Shown here piece by piece: positions 1 through 5,222 of a DNA stretch of 7,564 nt (positions within the stretch are counted from its first letter, which is position 1; the number at the start of each line of letters is the position of its first letter). Origin of the DNA: an uncultured Collinsella sp. (GTDB lineage: Bacteria > Actinomycetota > Coriobacteriia > Coriobacteriales > Coriobacteriaceae); the NCBI GenBank assembly GCA_900544225.1, contig UQUD01000089.1, forward strand, positions 1 to 7,564, in the 5' to 3' direction. Below the pieces are notes generated by a model, which did not search any database, was not told where the DNA came from, and saw nothing but the letters and a program-made list of their open reading frames with translations. Position numbers and translations under genes: made by a program.

Positions 1-139
1 TGAGTTTCTGCTTTGCGACGACCTGCAACACTGCTGTAACCGCGTCGTTTTGTCGTTCGCGATGGGGTCGTTGGGGCCCACGGTGCTGAATACTCCGTTT
101 TTTGCACGGTCCAAGGTGGGGTACCCTGAGGCGAAGCAA
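1..139 (-). CDS. Possible 5' end of a divergent gene, truncated by the window edge (unrecognised)
   Basis: The minus strand carries AGAAAGGAGG at 147-156, a 10-base perfect complement to the usual 16S rRNA 3' end. A TTG codon (137-139) follows 7 bases later. The frame from that TTG has no stop to base 1, and would start MLRLRVPHLG. The other two minus-strand frames are also open over the same stretch. One of them, containing DRAKNGVFSTVGPNDPIAND, has a more gene-like bias to G or C at third codon positions, but no well-placed start behind the Shine-Dalgarno. I recognise no family in any frame. The frame may be wrong, a frameshift may be present, or the stretch may be a non-coding repeat. Only the ribosome-binding sequence is strong evidence. 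Confidence 0.25.
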   Translation of the reverse strand, partial: MLRLRVPHLGPCKKRSIQHRGPQRPHRERQNDAVTAVLQVVAKQKL

Positions 140-317
140 AAAGATTCCTCCTTTCTATGCAGATACCGACAGGATTTATGCAAGATTGGGATTGTAAGCC
201 GTGCGCGTGCGCAAAATCGGCGCGAGGACGTCTGGAGGTGGCTCGGCTCCCAGAGCCTTGCGCGTGCAGAACGGTTAAAATCGGGACTCGGTCTTAGTTT
301 TGCTTGGAAGGATGCAC
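140..317. other. Intergenic region upstream of the M42 peptidase gene
   Basis: Apart from the minus-strand Shine-Dalgarno at 147-156, I see no RNA gene, repeat or convincing terminator here. An AT-rich TTAAAAT at 275-281, about 40 bases upstream of the peptidase start, could be a -10 element, but no -35 hexamer sits at a normal distance. Several long frames cross the region on both strands, as expected by chance in GC-rich DNA. None has both a start signal and recognisable protein content. Confidence 0.4.
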
Positions 318-1361
318 ATGGCTTCTGTAATCGATGCTTCTCTAGAGGAGACGCTCTCCTATATCGCGGGACAGCTTAAGACGCTGACTTCTATCGCTTC
401 GCCGACGGGCTATACCCGTGCGGCGACTGATTATCTGATGGAAACGTTGCGCGATATGGGCTTTGGGCCCGAGCGTTCTAACAAGGGCAATGTGCTCGTT
501 GAGCTTGGTGGCGAGGGCGAGCCGCTCGTGTTGGCGAGCCATGTCGATACCCTGGGCGCCATGGTACGCTCCATTAAGGACAATGGCCGTCTGCGTCCCA
601 CGACGCTCGGCGGGCATCAGTGGTCTACGGCCGATGGCGAGAACTGCACCGTCTACACGCGTGACGGCAATGTGTACACGGGTGTGGTTCTTAACACCGA
701 GCCTTCGGCGCACGTGGCCGACGAGCCGGTCAAGACCATCGAGAAGAACATGGAAATCCTGCTCGATGAGAATGTCGACAGCAAGGACGATGTGCTTGAG
801 CTGGGCATTCAGACCGGCGACATCATCGCTATGGATCCGCGAACCACGGTGACGGAGAGCGGCTACATCAAGAGCCGCTTCCTGGATGACAAGCTGTCGG
901 CGTCGATTCTGCTGGGTCTTGCCCGCGCTGTTGCTGATGGCGAGGTGTCGCTTTCGCGCAAGGTGTCGCTGCTCTTTACCGTGTACGAGGAGGTCGGCCA
1001 CGGCGGTGCTTTCGTGCCGGCCGACACGCGCGAGATGATCAGCGTTGACATGGGCTGCGTGGGCGACGACCTGGGCTGCACCGAGCGCATGGTGTCGATT
1101 TGCGCCAAGGATTCGGGTGGCCCCTACAACTACGATCTGGTGACCACGCTGTCCAATATTGCGCGCGAGCTTGAGCTCGATTATGCCATCGACGTGTACC
1201 CGCATTACGGCTCGGACGTCGAGGCCACGCTCTCTGCCGGCTACGACATCCGTCACGGCCTGATCGGCCCCGGCGTGTACGCGAGCCACAACTACGAGCG
1301 CAGCCACATCGACGGCGTGCGCAACACCTTTGAGCTGGTCCGCGCCTACGTCCAGCGTTAG
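318..1361 (+). CDS. M42-family metallopeptidase (glutamyl/leucyl aminopeptidase type)
   Basis: This is a predicted cytoplasmic dinuclear-metal aminopeptidase of 347 residues, which is normal for family M42; these enzymes trim peptides from the N-terminus and usually form large tetrahedral assemblies. Visible motifs fit the family: SHVDTLGAMV with H75 and D77, FLDDKLS with D190/D191, VYEEVGHGG with the catalytic/ligand pair E224-E225, VDMG with D244, and a C-terminal ASHNYERSH, where H324 or H330 should be the last metal ligand. The usual HMDEIG form of the first motif is HVDTLG here, so this may be a divergent subgroup. I chose ATG 318 because GGAAGG at 306-311 lies 6 bases upstream; TTG 300 and ATG 312 are less well placed. 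No signal peptide is seen. The gene stands alone and converges on mnmA. Substrate specificity cannot be read from the sequence. Confidence 0.9.
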   Translation: MASVIDASLEETLSYIAGQLKTLTSIASPTGYTRAATDYLMETLRDMGFGPERSNKGNVLVELGGEGEPLVLASHVDTLGAMVRSIKDNGRLRPTTLGGHQWSTADGENCTVYTRDGNVYTGVVLNTEPSAHVADEPVKTIEKNMEILLDENVDSKDDVLELGIQTGDIIAMDPRTTVTESGYIKSRFLDDKLSASILLGLARAVADGEVSLSRKVSLLFTVYEEVGHGGAFVPADTREMISVDMGCVGDDLGCTERMVSICAKDSGGPYNYDLVTTLSNIARELELDYAIDVYPHYGSDVEATLSAGYDIRHGLIGPGVYASHNYERSHIDGVRNTFELVRAYVQR

Positions 1362-1369
1362 CAATGCAG

Positions 1370-1405
1370 CGGCCTCGGCTGACACAGCAGTACCGACCGA
1401 GGCCG
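1370..1405 (+). terminator. Stem-loop after the M42 peptidase gene
   Basis: A perfect 9-bp stem, CGGCCTCGG (1370-1378) with CCGAGGCCG (1397-1405), lies 9 bases after the peptidase stop codon. The loop is 18 bases. The following bases, TCCTCTCTAA, are pyrimidine-rich but are not a clean T-run, so this is a weak intrinsic terminator or an mRNA 3'-end stabiliser. Confidence 0.5.
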
Positions 1406-1417
1406 TCCTCTCTAAGT

Positions 1418-1478
1418 TGCGGTGAAATAGGGATTGTTTGGCGGTTTTAAACGCTTAAACAGTCCCTATTTCACCGCA
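1418..1478. repeat. 61-bp palindromic element between convergent genes
   Basis: Two 22-base arms, 1418-1439 (TGCGGTGAAATAGGG...) and 1457-1478 (...CCCTATTTCACCGCA), are reverse complements except for one T/G position that can still pair in RNA. The 17-base centre contains the small palindrome GTTTTAAAC (1444-1452). There is no T-run on either side, so it does not look like a classic terminator, although it could block transcription from both directions. The size, symmetry and intergenic position resemble REP-type or miniature palindromic elements. The TAGGGACTG core seen on the minus strand is similar to the TGGGGACGG core of the elements at 4407-4465 and 5574-5656. Confidence 0.75.
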
Positions 1479-1496
1479 GCCATGAAGGGGATGGGG

Positions 1497-2597
1497 CTAC
1501 TTGATGGCACCGGTCACGGTACCGCCGCCCAGGACGATGTCGCCGCGATAGACTACAACGGCCTGGCCGGGGGCGATGGCTCGCTGTGGCTCGTCAAAGG
1601 TCAGCAGCATTTGTCCGTCTTCGTCACGCGTAAGGGTCGCTGCCTGGTCCTTTTGACGGTAGCGGTACTTGGCGCCCACGCGAATGCCGCCGGACGTGAG
1701 CTCTGCCTTCATGCGGTCGGCAGGGGCGCTCCAGATCCAGTCGTTGGCCGTGAGCGCTGCGGCCGTCAGGTCCTCGGCCTCGCCCAGATGCACAATGTTG
1801 TTGGCGGCATCGACGCCCGTTACGTACACGGGATGCGCCATCGCGACGCCCAAGCCCTTGCGCTGGCCGATGGTGTATCGCAGTGCGCCGTTATGACGTC
1901 CGACCACGCTGCCGTCGCGCCACACAATGTCGCCCGGTGCAGCGGGATGTCCGCAGCGGCGCTCGATATAGCCCGCGTAGTCGCCGTCCGCGATAAAGCA
2001 GATATCCTCGCTCTCGGCCTTCTTGGCGTTGATGAAGCCCTGCTCGGCGGCAATGCGGCGCACGTCGCGCTCTTTGTCCAGCCCAGCCAGCGGAAAGATC
2101 GTGCGTGCCAGGCGCTCTTGCGTGAGCGAATACAAAAAGTAGCTTTGGTCCTTTTTGGGATCTTCGCCGCGGTTCAGCTGCCAGGTGCCGTCGGACGCCT
2201 GGCTCGTTTTGGCGTAGTGACCTGTGGCGATGTAGTCGCAGCCCATGTCCAGCGCCGCATCGAGCAGCGCGCCAAACTTAATGTGGCGGTTGCAGATGAT
2301 GCACGGGTTGGGCGTCAGTCCTTCCTGGTAGGCGTTCACAAAGCGCTCGATAACGCTGCGGTCGAAGGTTTGCTGCAGGTCGAGCACGTGGTGGGGTATC
2401 CCCAGGCGCTCGGCGACAGCCTTTGCATCGGCGATGTCGCGGTCGACTTTGCTCATGCCCGTGGCGGGGTCGGGCACGGGGCAGGTGAGGCGCATGGTAG
2501 CACCGACGCATTCGTAGCCCTGGCGCTTGAGCAGGTACGCGGTCACGCTGGAATCGACGCCGCCGCTCATGGCGACGAGCACGCGCTTGTTGTGCAT
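1497..2597 (-). CDS. mnmA: tRNA-specific 2-thiouridylase MnmA
   Basis: MnmA activates U34 of tRNAs for Lys, Glu and Gln with ATP and inserts sulfur to make 2-thiouridine; the sulfur arrives as a persulfide from a cysteine desulfurase. The 366-residue length is typical. Key motifs are the PP-loop SGGVDSS (residues 11-17), NPCIICNRHIKF with catalytic C102, TGHYAK (125-130), KDQSYFLY (149-156) and ESEDICFI with the persulfide-carrying C200. The C-terminal part reads as the usual beta-barrel region and ends GAIK. Start ATG (2595-2597) follows AAGGAG (2607-2612) with 9 bases between; longer readings to about 2759 pass through the terminator and are rejected. It lies downstream of cysK on the same strand, with a terminator between them. 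The Rrf2 gene beyond cysK gives a context similar to the Bacillus cymR-desulfurase-mnmA cluster, but no desulfurase is present here. Confidence 0.96.
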   Translation of the reverse strand: MHNKRVLVAMSGGVDSSVTAYLLKRQGYECVGATMRLTCPVPDPATGMSKVDRDIADAKAVAERLGIPHHVLDLQQTFDRSVIERFVNAYQEGLTPNPCIICNRHIKFGALLDAALDMGCDYIATGHYAKTSQASDGTWQLNRGEDPKKDQSYFLYSLTQERLARTIFPLAGLDKERDVRRIAAEQGFINAKKAESEDICFIADGDYAGYIERRCGHPAAPGDIVWRDGSVVGRHNGALRYTIGQRKGLGVAMAHPVYVTGVDAANNIVHLGEAEDLTAAALTANDWIWSAPADRMKAELTSGGIRVGAKYRYRQKDQAATLTRDEDGQMLLTFDEPQRAIAPGQAVVVYRGDIVLGGGTVTGAIK

Positions 2598-2626
2598 GGG
2601 GAGGTTCTCCTTGGTGGCATGTGGCC

Positions 2627-2665
2627 AAAAAAGAAAAGCGGCGCGGGAGGCTGGTTCCGCGCCGC
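2627..2665 (-). terminator. Intrinsic terminator between cysK and mnmA
   Basis: Read on the minus strand, a perfect 9-bp GC-only stem, GCGGCGCGG (2665-2657) with CCGCGCCGC (2646-2638), encloses a 10-base loop and is followed by TTTTCTTTTTT (2637-2627). It lies 112 bases past the cysK stop and only about 15 bases before the mnmA Shine-Dalgarno. It should end cysK transcripts, but its position means mnmA transcription must start upstream of or inside it, or come by read-through. Confidence 0.85.
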
Positions 2666-2669
2666 AGAC

Positions 2670-2678
2670 ATTGTAGCA
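2670..2678 (-). promoter_or_regulatory. Candidate extended -10 promoter for mnmA
   Basis: On the minus strand TGCTACAAT (2678-2670) is an extended -10 element: TG, one base, then TACAAT, a 5/6 match to TATAAT. No good -35 is seen at 16-18 bases upstream (CCCCAC at 17). The expected start near 2663 would fall inside the first arm of the terminator stem, leaving a shortened hairpin at the very 5' end of the transcript. Confidence 0.4.
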
Positions 2679-2776
2679 AGTTCGGACGACTCGTGGGGCG
2701 CCCTGATGGGATGGGCTCAGACTGCCGGGAGAGAGGAGACCGGTTCGTCCTGGGCTCAACCTATGGGCGACAGGCC

Positions 2777-3715
2777 CTAGTCCTGGAAGAGTGCCGTGGA
2801 CAGGTAGCGCTCACCGGTATCGGCGAGCAGGGCCACGATGGTCTTGCCCTCGTTCTCGGGGCGCTTGGCCAGCTGCAGTGCGGCCCACACGGCGGCGCCG
2901 GACGAAATGCCCACGAGCACGCCCTCCTTGTGGCCCACGGCGCGGCCGGTCGCAAAGGCGTCGTCGTTCTCGACGGGGATGATTTCGTCATAGATCTGGG
3001 TGTCGAGGACGTCGGGCACAAAGCCTGCGCCGATGCCCTGGATCTTGTGCGGGCCGGCCTGGCCCTTAGAGAGCACCGGGGAGGTGGCGGGCTCAACGGC
3101 GACGACCTTAATCTCGGGGTTCTGCTCCTTGAGGAACTCGCCCACGCCGGTCACGGTGCCGCCGGTGCCAACGCCGGCGACGAAGATGTCGACCTTGCCG
3201 TCGGTGTCATCCCAGATCTCGGGGCCGGTCGTGGCCTTGTGGATGGCGGGGTTGGCGGGGGTTACAAACTGGCCGGCGATAATGCTGTTGGGTGTCTCCT
3301 TCTGCAGCTCCTCGGCCTTGGCGATGGCGCCCTTCATGCCCTTGGATCCGTCGGTGAGTACGAGCTGTGCGCCATATGCCTGCATCAGCTTGCGGCGCTC
3401 GACGGACATGGTCTCGGGCATGGTGATGATCACCTTGTAGCCGCGAGCTGCCGCCACCGAGGCGATGCCGACACCGGTGTTGCCGCTCGTGGGCTCGATG
3501 ATGGTGTAGTCGCCGCCGCGCACGAGCTTGCCGGCCTTCTCGGCCTCGTCGATCATGTTCTTGGCGACGCGGTCTTTGACGGAGCCGGCGGGGTTGAAGT
3601 ATTCCAGCTTGACGAGTACGCGGGCCTTGAGGTCCTCATCGGCCTCAAAGTGAGTGAGCTCCAGAAGCGGGGTGTGGCCGATAAGCTGATCGATGGACGT
3701 GTAAACATTGCTCAT
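2777..3715 (-). CDS. cysK: Cysteine synthase A (O-acetylserine sulfhydrylase)
   Basis: This is a cytoplasmic PLP enzyme that makes cysteine from O-acetylserine and sulfide. The 312 residues match the family length. Visible features are the N-terminal IGHTPLLEL (12-20), NPAGSVKDR with the PLP-binding lysine K47, the substrate loop PTSGNTG (75-81, N79 contacting PLP), the phosphate-binding GTGGT (183-187), GIGAGFVP (227-234) and the ISSGAA motif with S271/S272 near the PLP ring. Start ATG (3713-3715) has GGAGGT 5 bases upstream. The protein could be a broader-specificity sulfhydrylase, but the motifs favour CysK. It is divergent from an Rrf2 regulator, which suggests sulfur- or cysteine-dependent control; in Bacillus and Staphylococcus CysK itself binds the Rrf2 protein CymR as a co-regulator. 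Its leader is about 100 bases long, can form two hairpins and contains a short ORF overlapping the start codon. Confidence 0.95.
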   Translation of the reverse strand: MSNVYTSIDQLIGHTPLLELTHFEADEDLKARVLVKLEYFNPAGSVKDRVAKNMIDEAEKAGKLVRGGDYTIIEPTSGNTGVGIASVAAARGYKVIITMPETMSVERRKLMQAYGAQLVLTDGSKGMKGAIAKAEELQKETPNSIIAGQFVTPANPAIHKATTGPEIWDDTDGKVDIFVAGVGTGGTVTGVGEFLKEQNPEIKVVAVEPATSPVLSKGQAGPHKIQGIGAGFVPDVLDTQIYDEIIPVENDDAFATGRAVGHKEGVLVGISSGAAVWAALQLAKRPENEGKTIVALLADTGERYLSTALFQD

Positions 3716-3795
3716 GGTGAACCTCCAAAGTGTTCAAATGACTGGATACCGTGTGGTTTCACGGTGTGTGTAACAGCGAAACCCACAAACCTCAT
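3712..3795 (-). CDS. Possible 27-codon leader ORF overlapping the cysK start
   Basis: An ATG at 3793-3795 (minus strand) opens a 27-codon frame (MRFVGFAVTH...) whose TGA (3712-3714) overlaps the cysK ATG as ATGA. That is the geometry expected for translational coupling. It contains no cysteine codons, so it is not a cysteine attenuation peptide. No good Shine-Dalgarno precedes it, and its third codon positions are poorer in G or C than the real genes. A chance ORF is quite possible. Confidence 0.2.
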   Translation of the reverse strand: MRFVGFAVTHTVKPHGIQSFEHFGGSP

Positions 3796-3815
3796 GGGTT
3801 GTTCTTTTTGCTGTT
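3746..3815 (-). promoter_or_regulatory. Structured cysK leader (two predicted hairpins)
   Basis: The minus-strand leader can fold into two hairpins. The distal one pairs AACAGC with GCTGTT (3815-3810 with 3777-3772) and encloses AACCCA/TGGGTT (3800-3795 with 3785-3780). The proximal one pairs ACCGTG with CACGGT (3765-3760 with 3753-3748). The loop side of the proximal hairpin, GTGAAACC, could alternatively pair with GGTTCAC overlapping the cysK Shine-Dalgarno. It does not match a T-box, SAM or other riboswitch pattern that I know. Confidence 0.35.
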
Positions 3816-3822
3816 GGCAAGC

Positions 3823-3851
3823 ATAGTAGACAGTAAAGCCTAGTAACGCAA
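3823..3851 (-). promoter_or_regulatory. Candidate cysK promoter
   Basis: On the minus strand TTGCGT (3851-3846) is followed after 17 bases by TACTAT (3828-3823). The -10 is a good match and the -35 is moderate. Transcription would start near 3816, giving a leader of about 100 bases. Confidence 0.5.
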
Positions 3852-3904
3852 TAGGAAATAGAAGATTATTACGAGTCGATTAACCAGCTTGACGGGAATA
3901 GGTA

Positions 3905-3937
3905 TTTTCAAAACCAATTTTTCGGCTAGAATTTCTA
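3905..3937 (+). promoter_or_regulatory. Candidate promoter and operator of the Rrf2 gene
   Basis: TTTTCA (3905-3910), a 16-base spacer and TAGAAT (3927-3932) make a plausible sigma-70 type promoter with a start near 3939 and a leader of about 30 bases. TAGAATTTCTA (3927-3937) is a perfect palindrome around one central base and covers the -10 element. An imperfect palindrome GGTATTTTCAAAACC (3901-3915) covers the -35. Either would be a natural place for autorepression. Neither matches the IscR type 1 consensus well. Confidence 0.4.
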
Positions 3938-3968
3938 CGAATTAAAAGACCGAAAGGCAGCACTATAT

Positions 3969-4397
3969 ATGTTGGTTTCCACAAAGGGCAGATATGCCCT
4001 GCGCGTTATGGTCGACCTGGCCGAGCACCAGGCGGCAGGCCGTATCCCGCTTAAAGAGATTGCGGCGCGTCAGGGTATTTCGGAGAAGTACCTCGAGAAT
4101 ATTCTGGCCACGCTCGTGCGCGCCAATATGCTCTCGGGCATGCGCGGCAAGGGCGGCGGCTATGTGCTCACGCGCCCGCCCGAGCAGTACACGGTGGGCG
4201 AGATTTTGCGCCTGACCGAGGGCAGCCTGGCGCCGGTCGCATGCCTAGACGGCGACTGCAAGGGTTGCTCGCGTTCGGACGAGTGCCCTACACTCGGCGT
4301 GTGGAAGAACCTGGACAAGCTCATTAACGACTACCTCGACGGCGTGACGCTCGATGCGCTCGTCGCCCCCAACGAGGGCTACGACTACGTCATCTAG
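3969..4397 (+). CDS. Rrf2-family transcriptional regulator (IscR/CymR type)
   Basis: This is a 142-residue DNA-binding regulator of the Rrf2 family, which includes IscR (Fe-S sensing) and CymR (cysteine metabolism). The N-terminus VSTKGRYALRVMVDLA and the winged helix (about 10-70, with ISEKYLENIL as recognition region and GGGYVLTRP as wing) are textbook. Residues 92-106 contain four cysteines, C92, C97, C100 and C106; E. coli IscR has three ligand cysteines at 92, 98 and 104, while Bacillus CymR, as I recall it, lacks this cluster. A bound Fe-S cluster is therefore plausible, with C97 or C100 as the extra residue. The start at ATG 3969 has AAAGG at 3953-3957, about 11 bases upstream. The divergent cysK and the nearby mnmA suggest control of cysteine or sulfur supply. 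IscR-like and CymR-like roles cannot be separated from sequence alone. Confidence 0.92.
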   Translation: MLVSTKGRYALRVMVDLAEHQAAGRIPLKEIAARQGISEKYLENILATLVRANMLSGMRGKGGGYVLTRPPEQYTVGEILRLTEGSLAPVACLDGDCKGCSRSDECPTLGVWKNLDKLINDYLDGVTLDALVAPNEGYDYVI

Positions 4398-4406
4398 CCC
4401 CACCTG

Positions 4407-4465
4407 TCATTTGGGGACGGGGCAGAAATGCTGGATTTTCTTGCCCTCTGAGGCTCGACAAATGA
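4407..4465. repeat. Degenerate palindromic element with GGGGACGG core
   Basis: Outer arms TCATTTG (4407-4413) and CAAATGA (4459-4465) are perfect reverse complements. Inside, GGGCAGAAA (4420-4428) pairs with TTTTCTTGCCC (4436-4446) apart from small insertions. The left part holds TTTGGGGACGG, close to the CTGGGGACGG of the element at 5574-5656. It starts 10 bases after the Rrf2 stop codon. I read it as a decayed member of the same group of palindromes. Confidence 0.5.
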
Positions 4466-4466
4466 T

Positions 4467-4502
4467 AAGGCCGCCCATCGTTGCGATGGACGGCCTTCTT
4501 TA
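4467..4502. terminator. Two-way terminator between rrf2 and the holin-like gene
   Basis: AAGGCCG-C-CCATCG (4467-4480) pairs with CGATGG-A-CGGCCTT (4484-4497) through 13 base pairs with one mismatch and a 3-base loop. CTTCTTTA follows on the plus strand and TTATCATTTG on the minus strand. It sits between convergent genes and probably serves both. Confidence 0.85.
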
Positions 4503-4533
4503 GGTGTGTTGTGGCGGTCCGAATCCGGTCGCT

Positions 4534-4899
4534 TTAGTTCCTGGCGACGCTGTCGAGAATGCTGCGCATGATGGATACCAGGATGCTGCCCATAAAGGCC
4601 GATCCAAAGCTGGCAATGGAGATACCCGCGCCCAGCAGATTGACCGACAGGTAGCTGGCCAGCTCGAGCATAAAGCTGTTGACTACGAGCTGAAAAATAC
4701 CAAGCGTGATAATAGTGAGCGGCAGCGAGATGACCGTCAGGAACGGCTTGACGAGCGAGTCGACGATGTTGAGGAACAGTCCCACGAAGGCAAAACACAC
4801 CCAGGCGTCGGCTATGCCGAAGGGCTGAATGCCGGGGACGAGAAACGTTGCGATCGCGATGGCGATTGAGGTAAAGAGCCAGTTAAGCATAAAGCGCAT
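4534..4899 (-). CDS. Phage-holin-family (YvlD-type) membrane protein
   Basis: This is a 121-residue, almost wholly hydrophobic protein with about four membrane segments (roughly residues 5-22, 30-48, 52-75 and 85-110). GLFLNIVDSLVKP followed by LPLTIITLGIFQLVVNSFML (59-78) is the signature of the 'phage holin family 4' or YvlD group. Despite the name, chromosomal members are widespread and occur without phage genes, as here; some are linked to cell-envelope stress, and their biochemical role is not settled. The start is ATG 4897-4899, preceded on the minus strand by AAAGGA with an 8-base spacer; a longer reading to 4932 lacks such a site. It forms a single-gene unit ending at the two-way terminator. 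I see no clear promoter upstream. Confidence 0.85.
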   Translation of the reverse strand: MRFMLNWLFTSIAIAIATFLVPGIQPFGIADAWVCFAFVGLFLNIVDSLVKPFLTVISLPLTIITLGIFQLVVNSFMLELASYLSVNLLGAGISIASFGSAFMGSILVSIMRSILDSVARN

Positions 4900-5086
4900 G
4901 GTGGAAATCCTTTCTTGCGCAAGACGTGGCAAAGAGGCGTGAGAGGCACGTGCCTTTGCAACTCGGATAGATGCGCGGGCACGGCCCTGTTTGGGCGCCC
5001 ATTGTCTCAGATATTCATGGAGCTTGCGTGCGTATTCGGTTTCAAAACGGCGTTCGTCCTAGAAAACGCGCCGCTGGCAGAGAGTC

Positions 5087-5117
5087 TTGTCGCTTTAGTT
5101 TGGTGGTGTGCTACACT
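5087..5117 (+). promoter_or_regulatory. Candidate yerC promoter
   Basis: TGCTACACT (5109-5117) is an extended -10 element. TTGTCG (5087-5092) lies 19 bases before TACACT, which is long but tolerable for an extended -10 promoter. The start would be near 5124, leaving a leader of about 100 bases. Confidence 0.5.
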
Positions 5118-5168
5118 GCTACGGGCAAAAGCCACAGGCGTTGCCCTATTGCATAGAACGGGCGAACG

Positions 5169-5219
5169 ATGTCCGATGTCAGTATCAACTTCGATGCCTT
5201 TTGGCGGGTTTGGCGGTGA
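5169..5219 (+). CDS. Possible 16-residue leader peptide before yerC, with two Trp codons
   Basis: ATG 5169 to TGA 5217-5219 encodes MSDVSINFDAFWRVWR. It is in the same frame as yerC and separated from its ATG by one codon (TCG). Two of 16 codons are tryptophan, and third positions look gene-like. Its own ribosome-binding site is weak (GGGCGAACG just before the ATG). The TGA lies inside the yerC Shine-Dalgarno GGCGGTGATC (5212-5221), which would favour termination and re-initiation. An overlapping ORF in another frame (ATG 5176, ending as ATGA on the yerC start) is an alternative, and neither may be real. Confidence 0.3.
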   Translation: MSDVSINFDAFWRVWR

Positions 5220-5222
5220 TCG

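Larger units (their letters stand above)
4900..5222. other. Divergent intergenic region between the holin-like gene and yerC
   Basis: This 323-base gap contains a perfect 12-base palindrome AGGCACGTGCCT (4944-4955) upstream of the holin-like gene, GC-rich sequence without a recognisable RNA, the candidate yerC promoter at 5087-5117 and a short leader ORF at 5169-5219. A plus-strand frame from 4915 to 5226 is open, but its protein has no recognisable content, so I do not call it a gene. Confidence 0.5.

Noticed and set aside
342..1385. Minus-strand open frame across the M42 peptidase gene
   Set aside because: The plus-strand protein has the full set of metal ligands. The antisense product is composition-biased and unrecognisable.
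1434..2780. Long plus-strand open frame opposite mnmA
   Set aside because: It is antisense to a gene with unmistakable MnmA catalytic motifs. The product is low-complexity (A, V, G, H, R) with no family resemblance, typical of GC-rich shadow frames.
3716..3822. A known riboswitch (T-box or SAM) in the cysK leader
   Set aside because: No T-box TGGNACC motif or SAM-aptamer pattern is visible. Only simple hairpins are seen.
2621..3826. Long plus-strand open frame opposite cysK
   Set aside because: It lies antisense to a complete CysK with all its motifs, has no ribosome site and no recognisable content.
4534..4899. A prophage remnant, suggested by the holin-family name
   Set aside because: No lysin, portal, terminase, capsid or integrase is nearby, and this family is common as single chromosomal genes.
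4944..4955. Palindrome AGGCACGTGCCT as a regulator binding site
   Set aside because: It is a single 12-base palindrome in GC-rich DNA with no second copy in the window and no regulator to link it to. It is mentioned only as part of the intergenic description.
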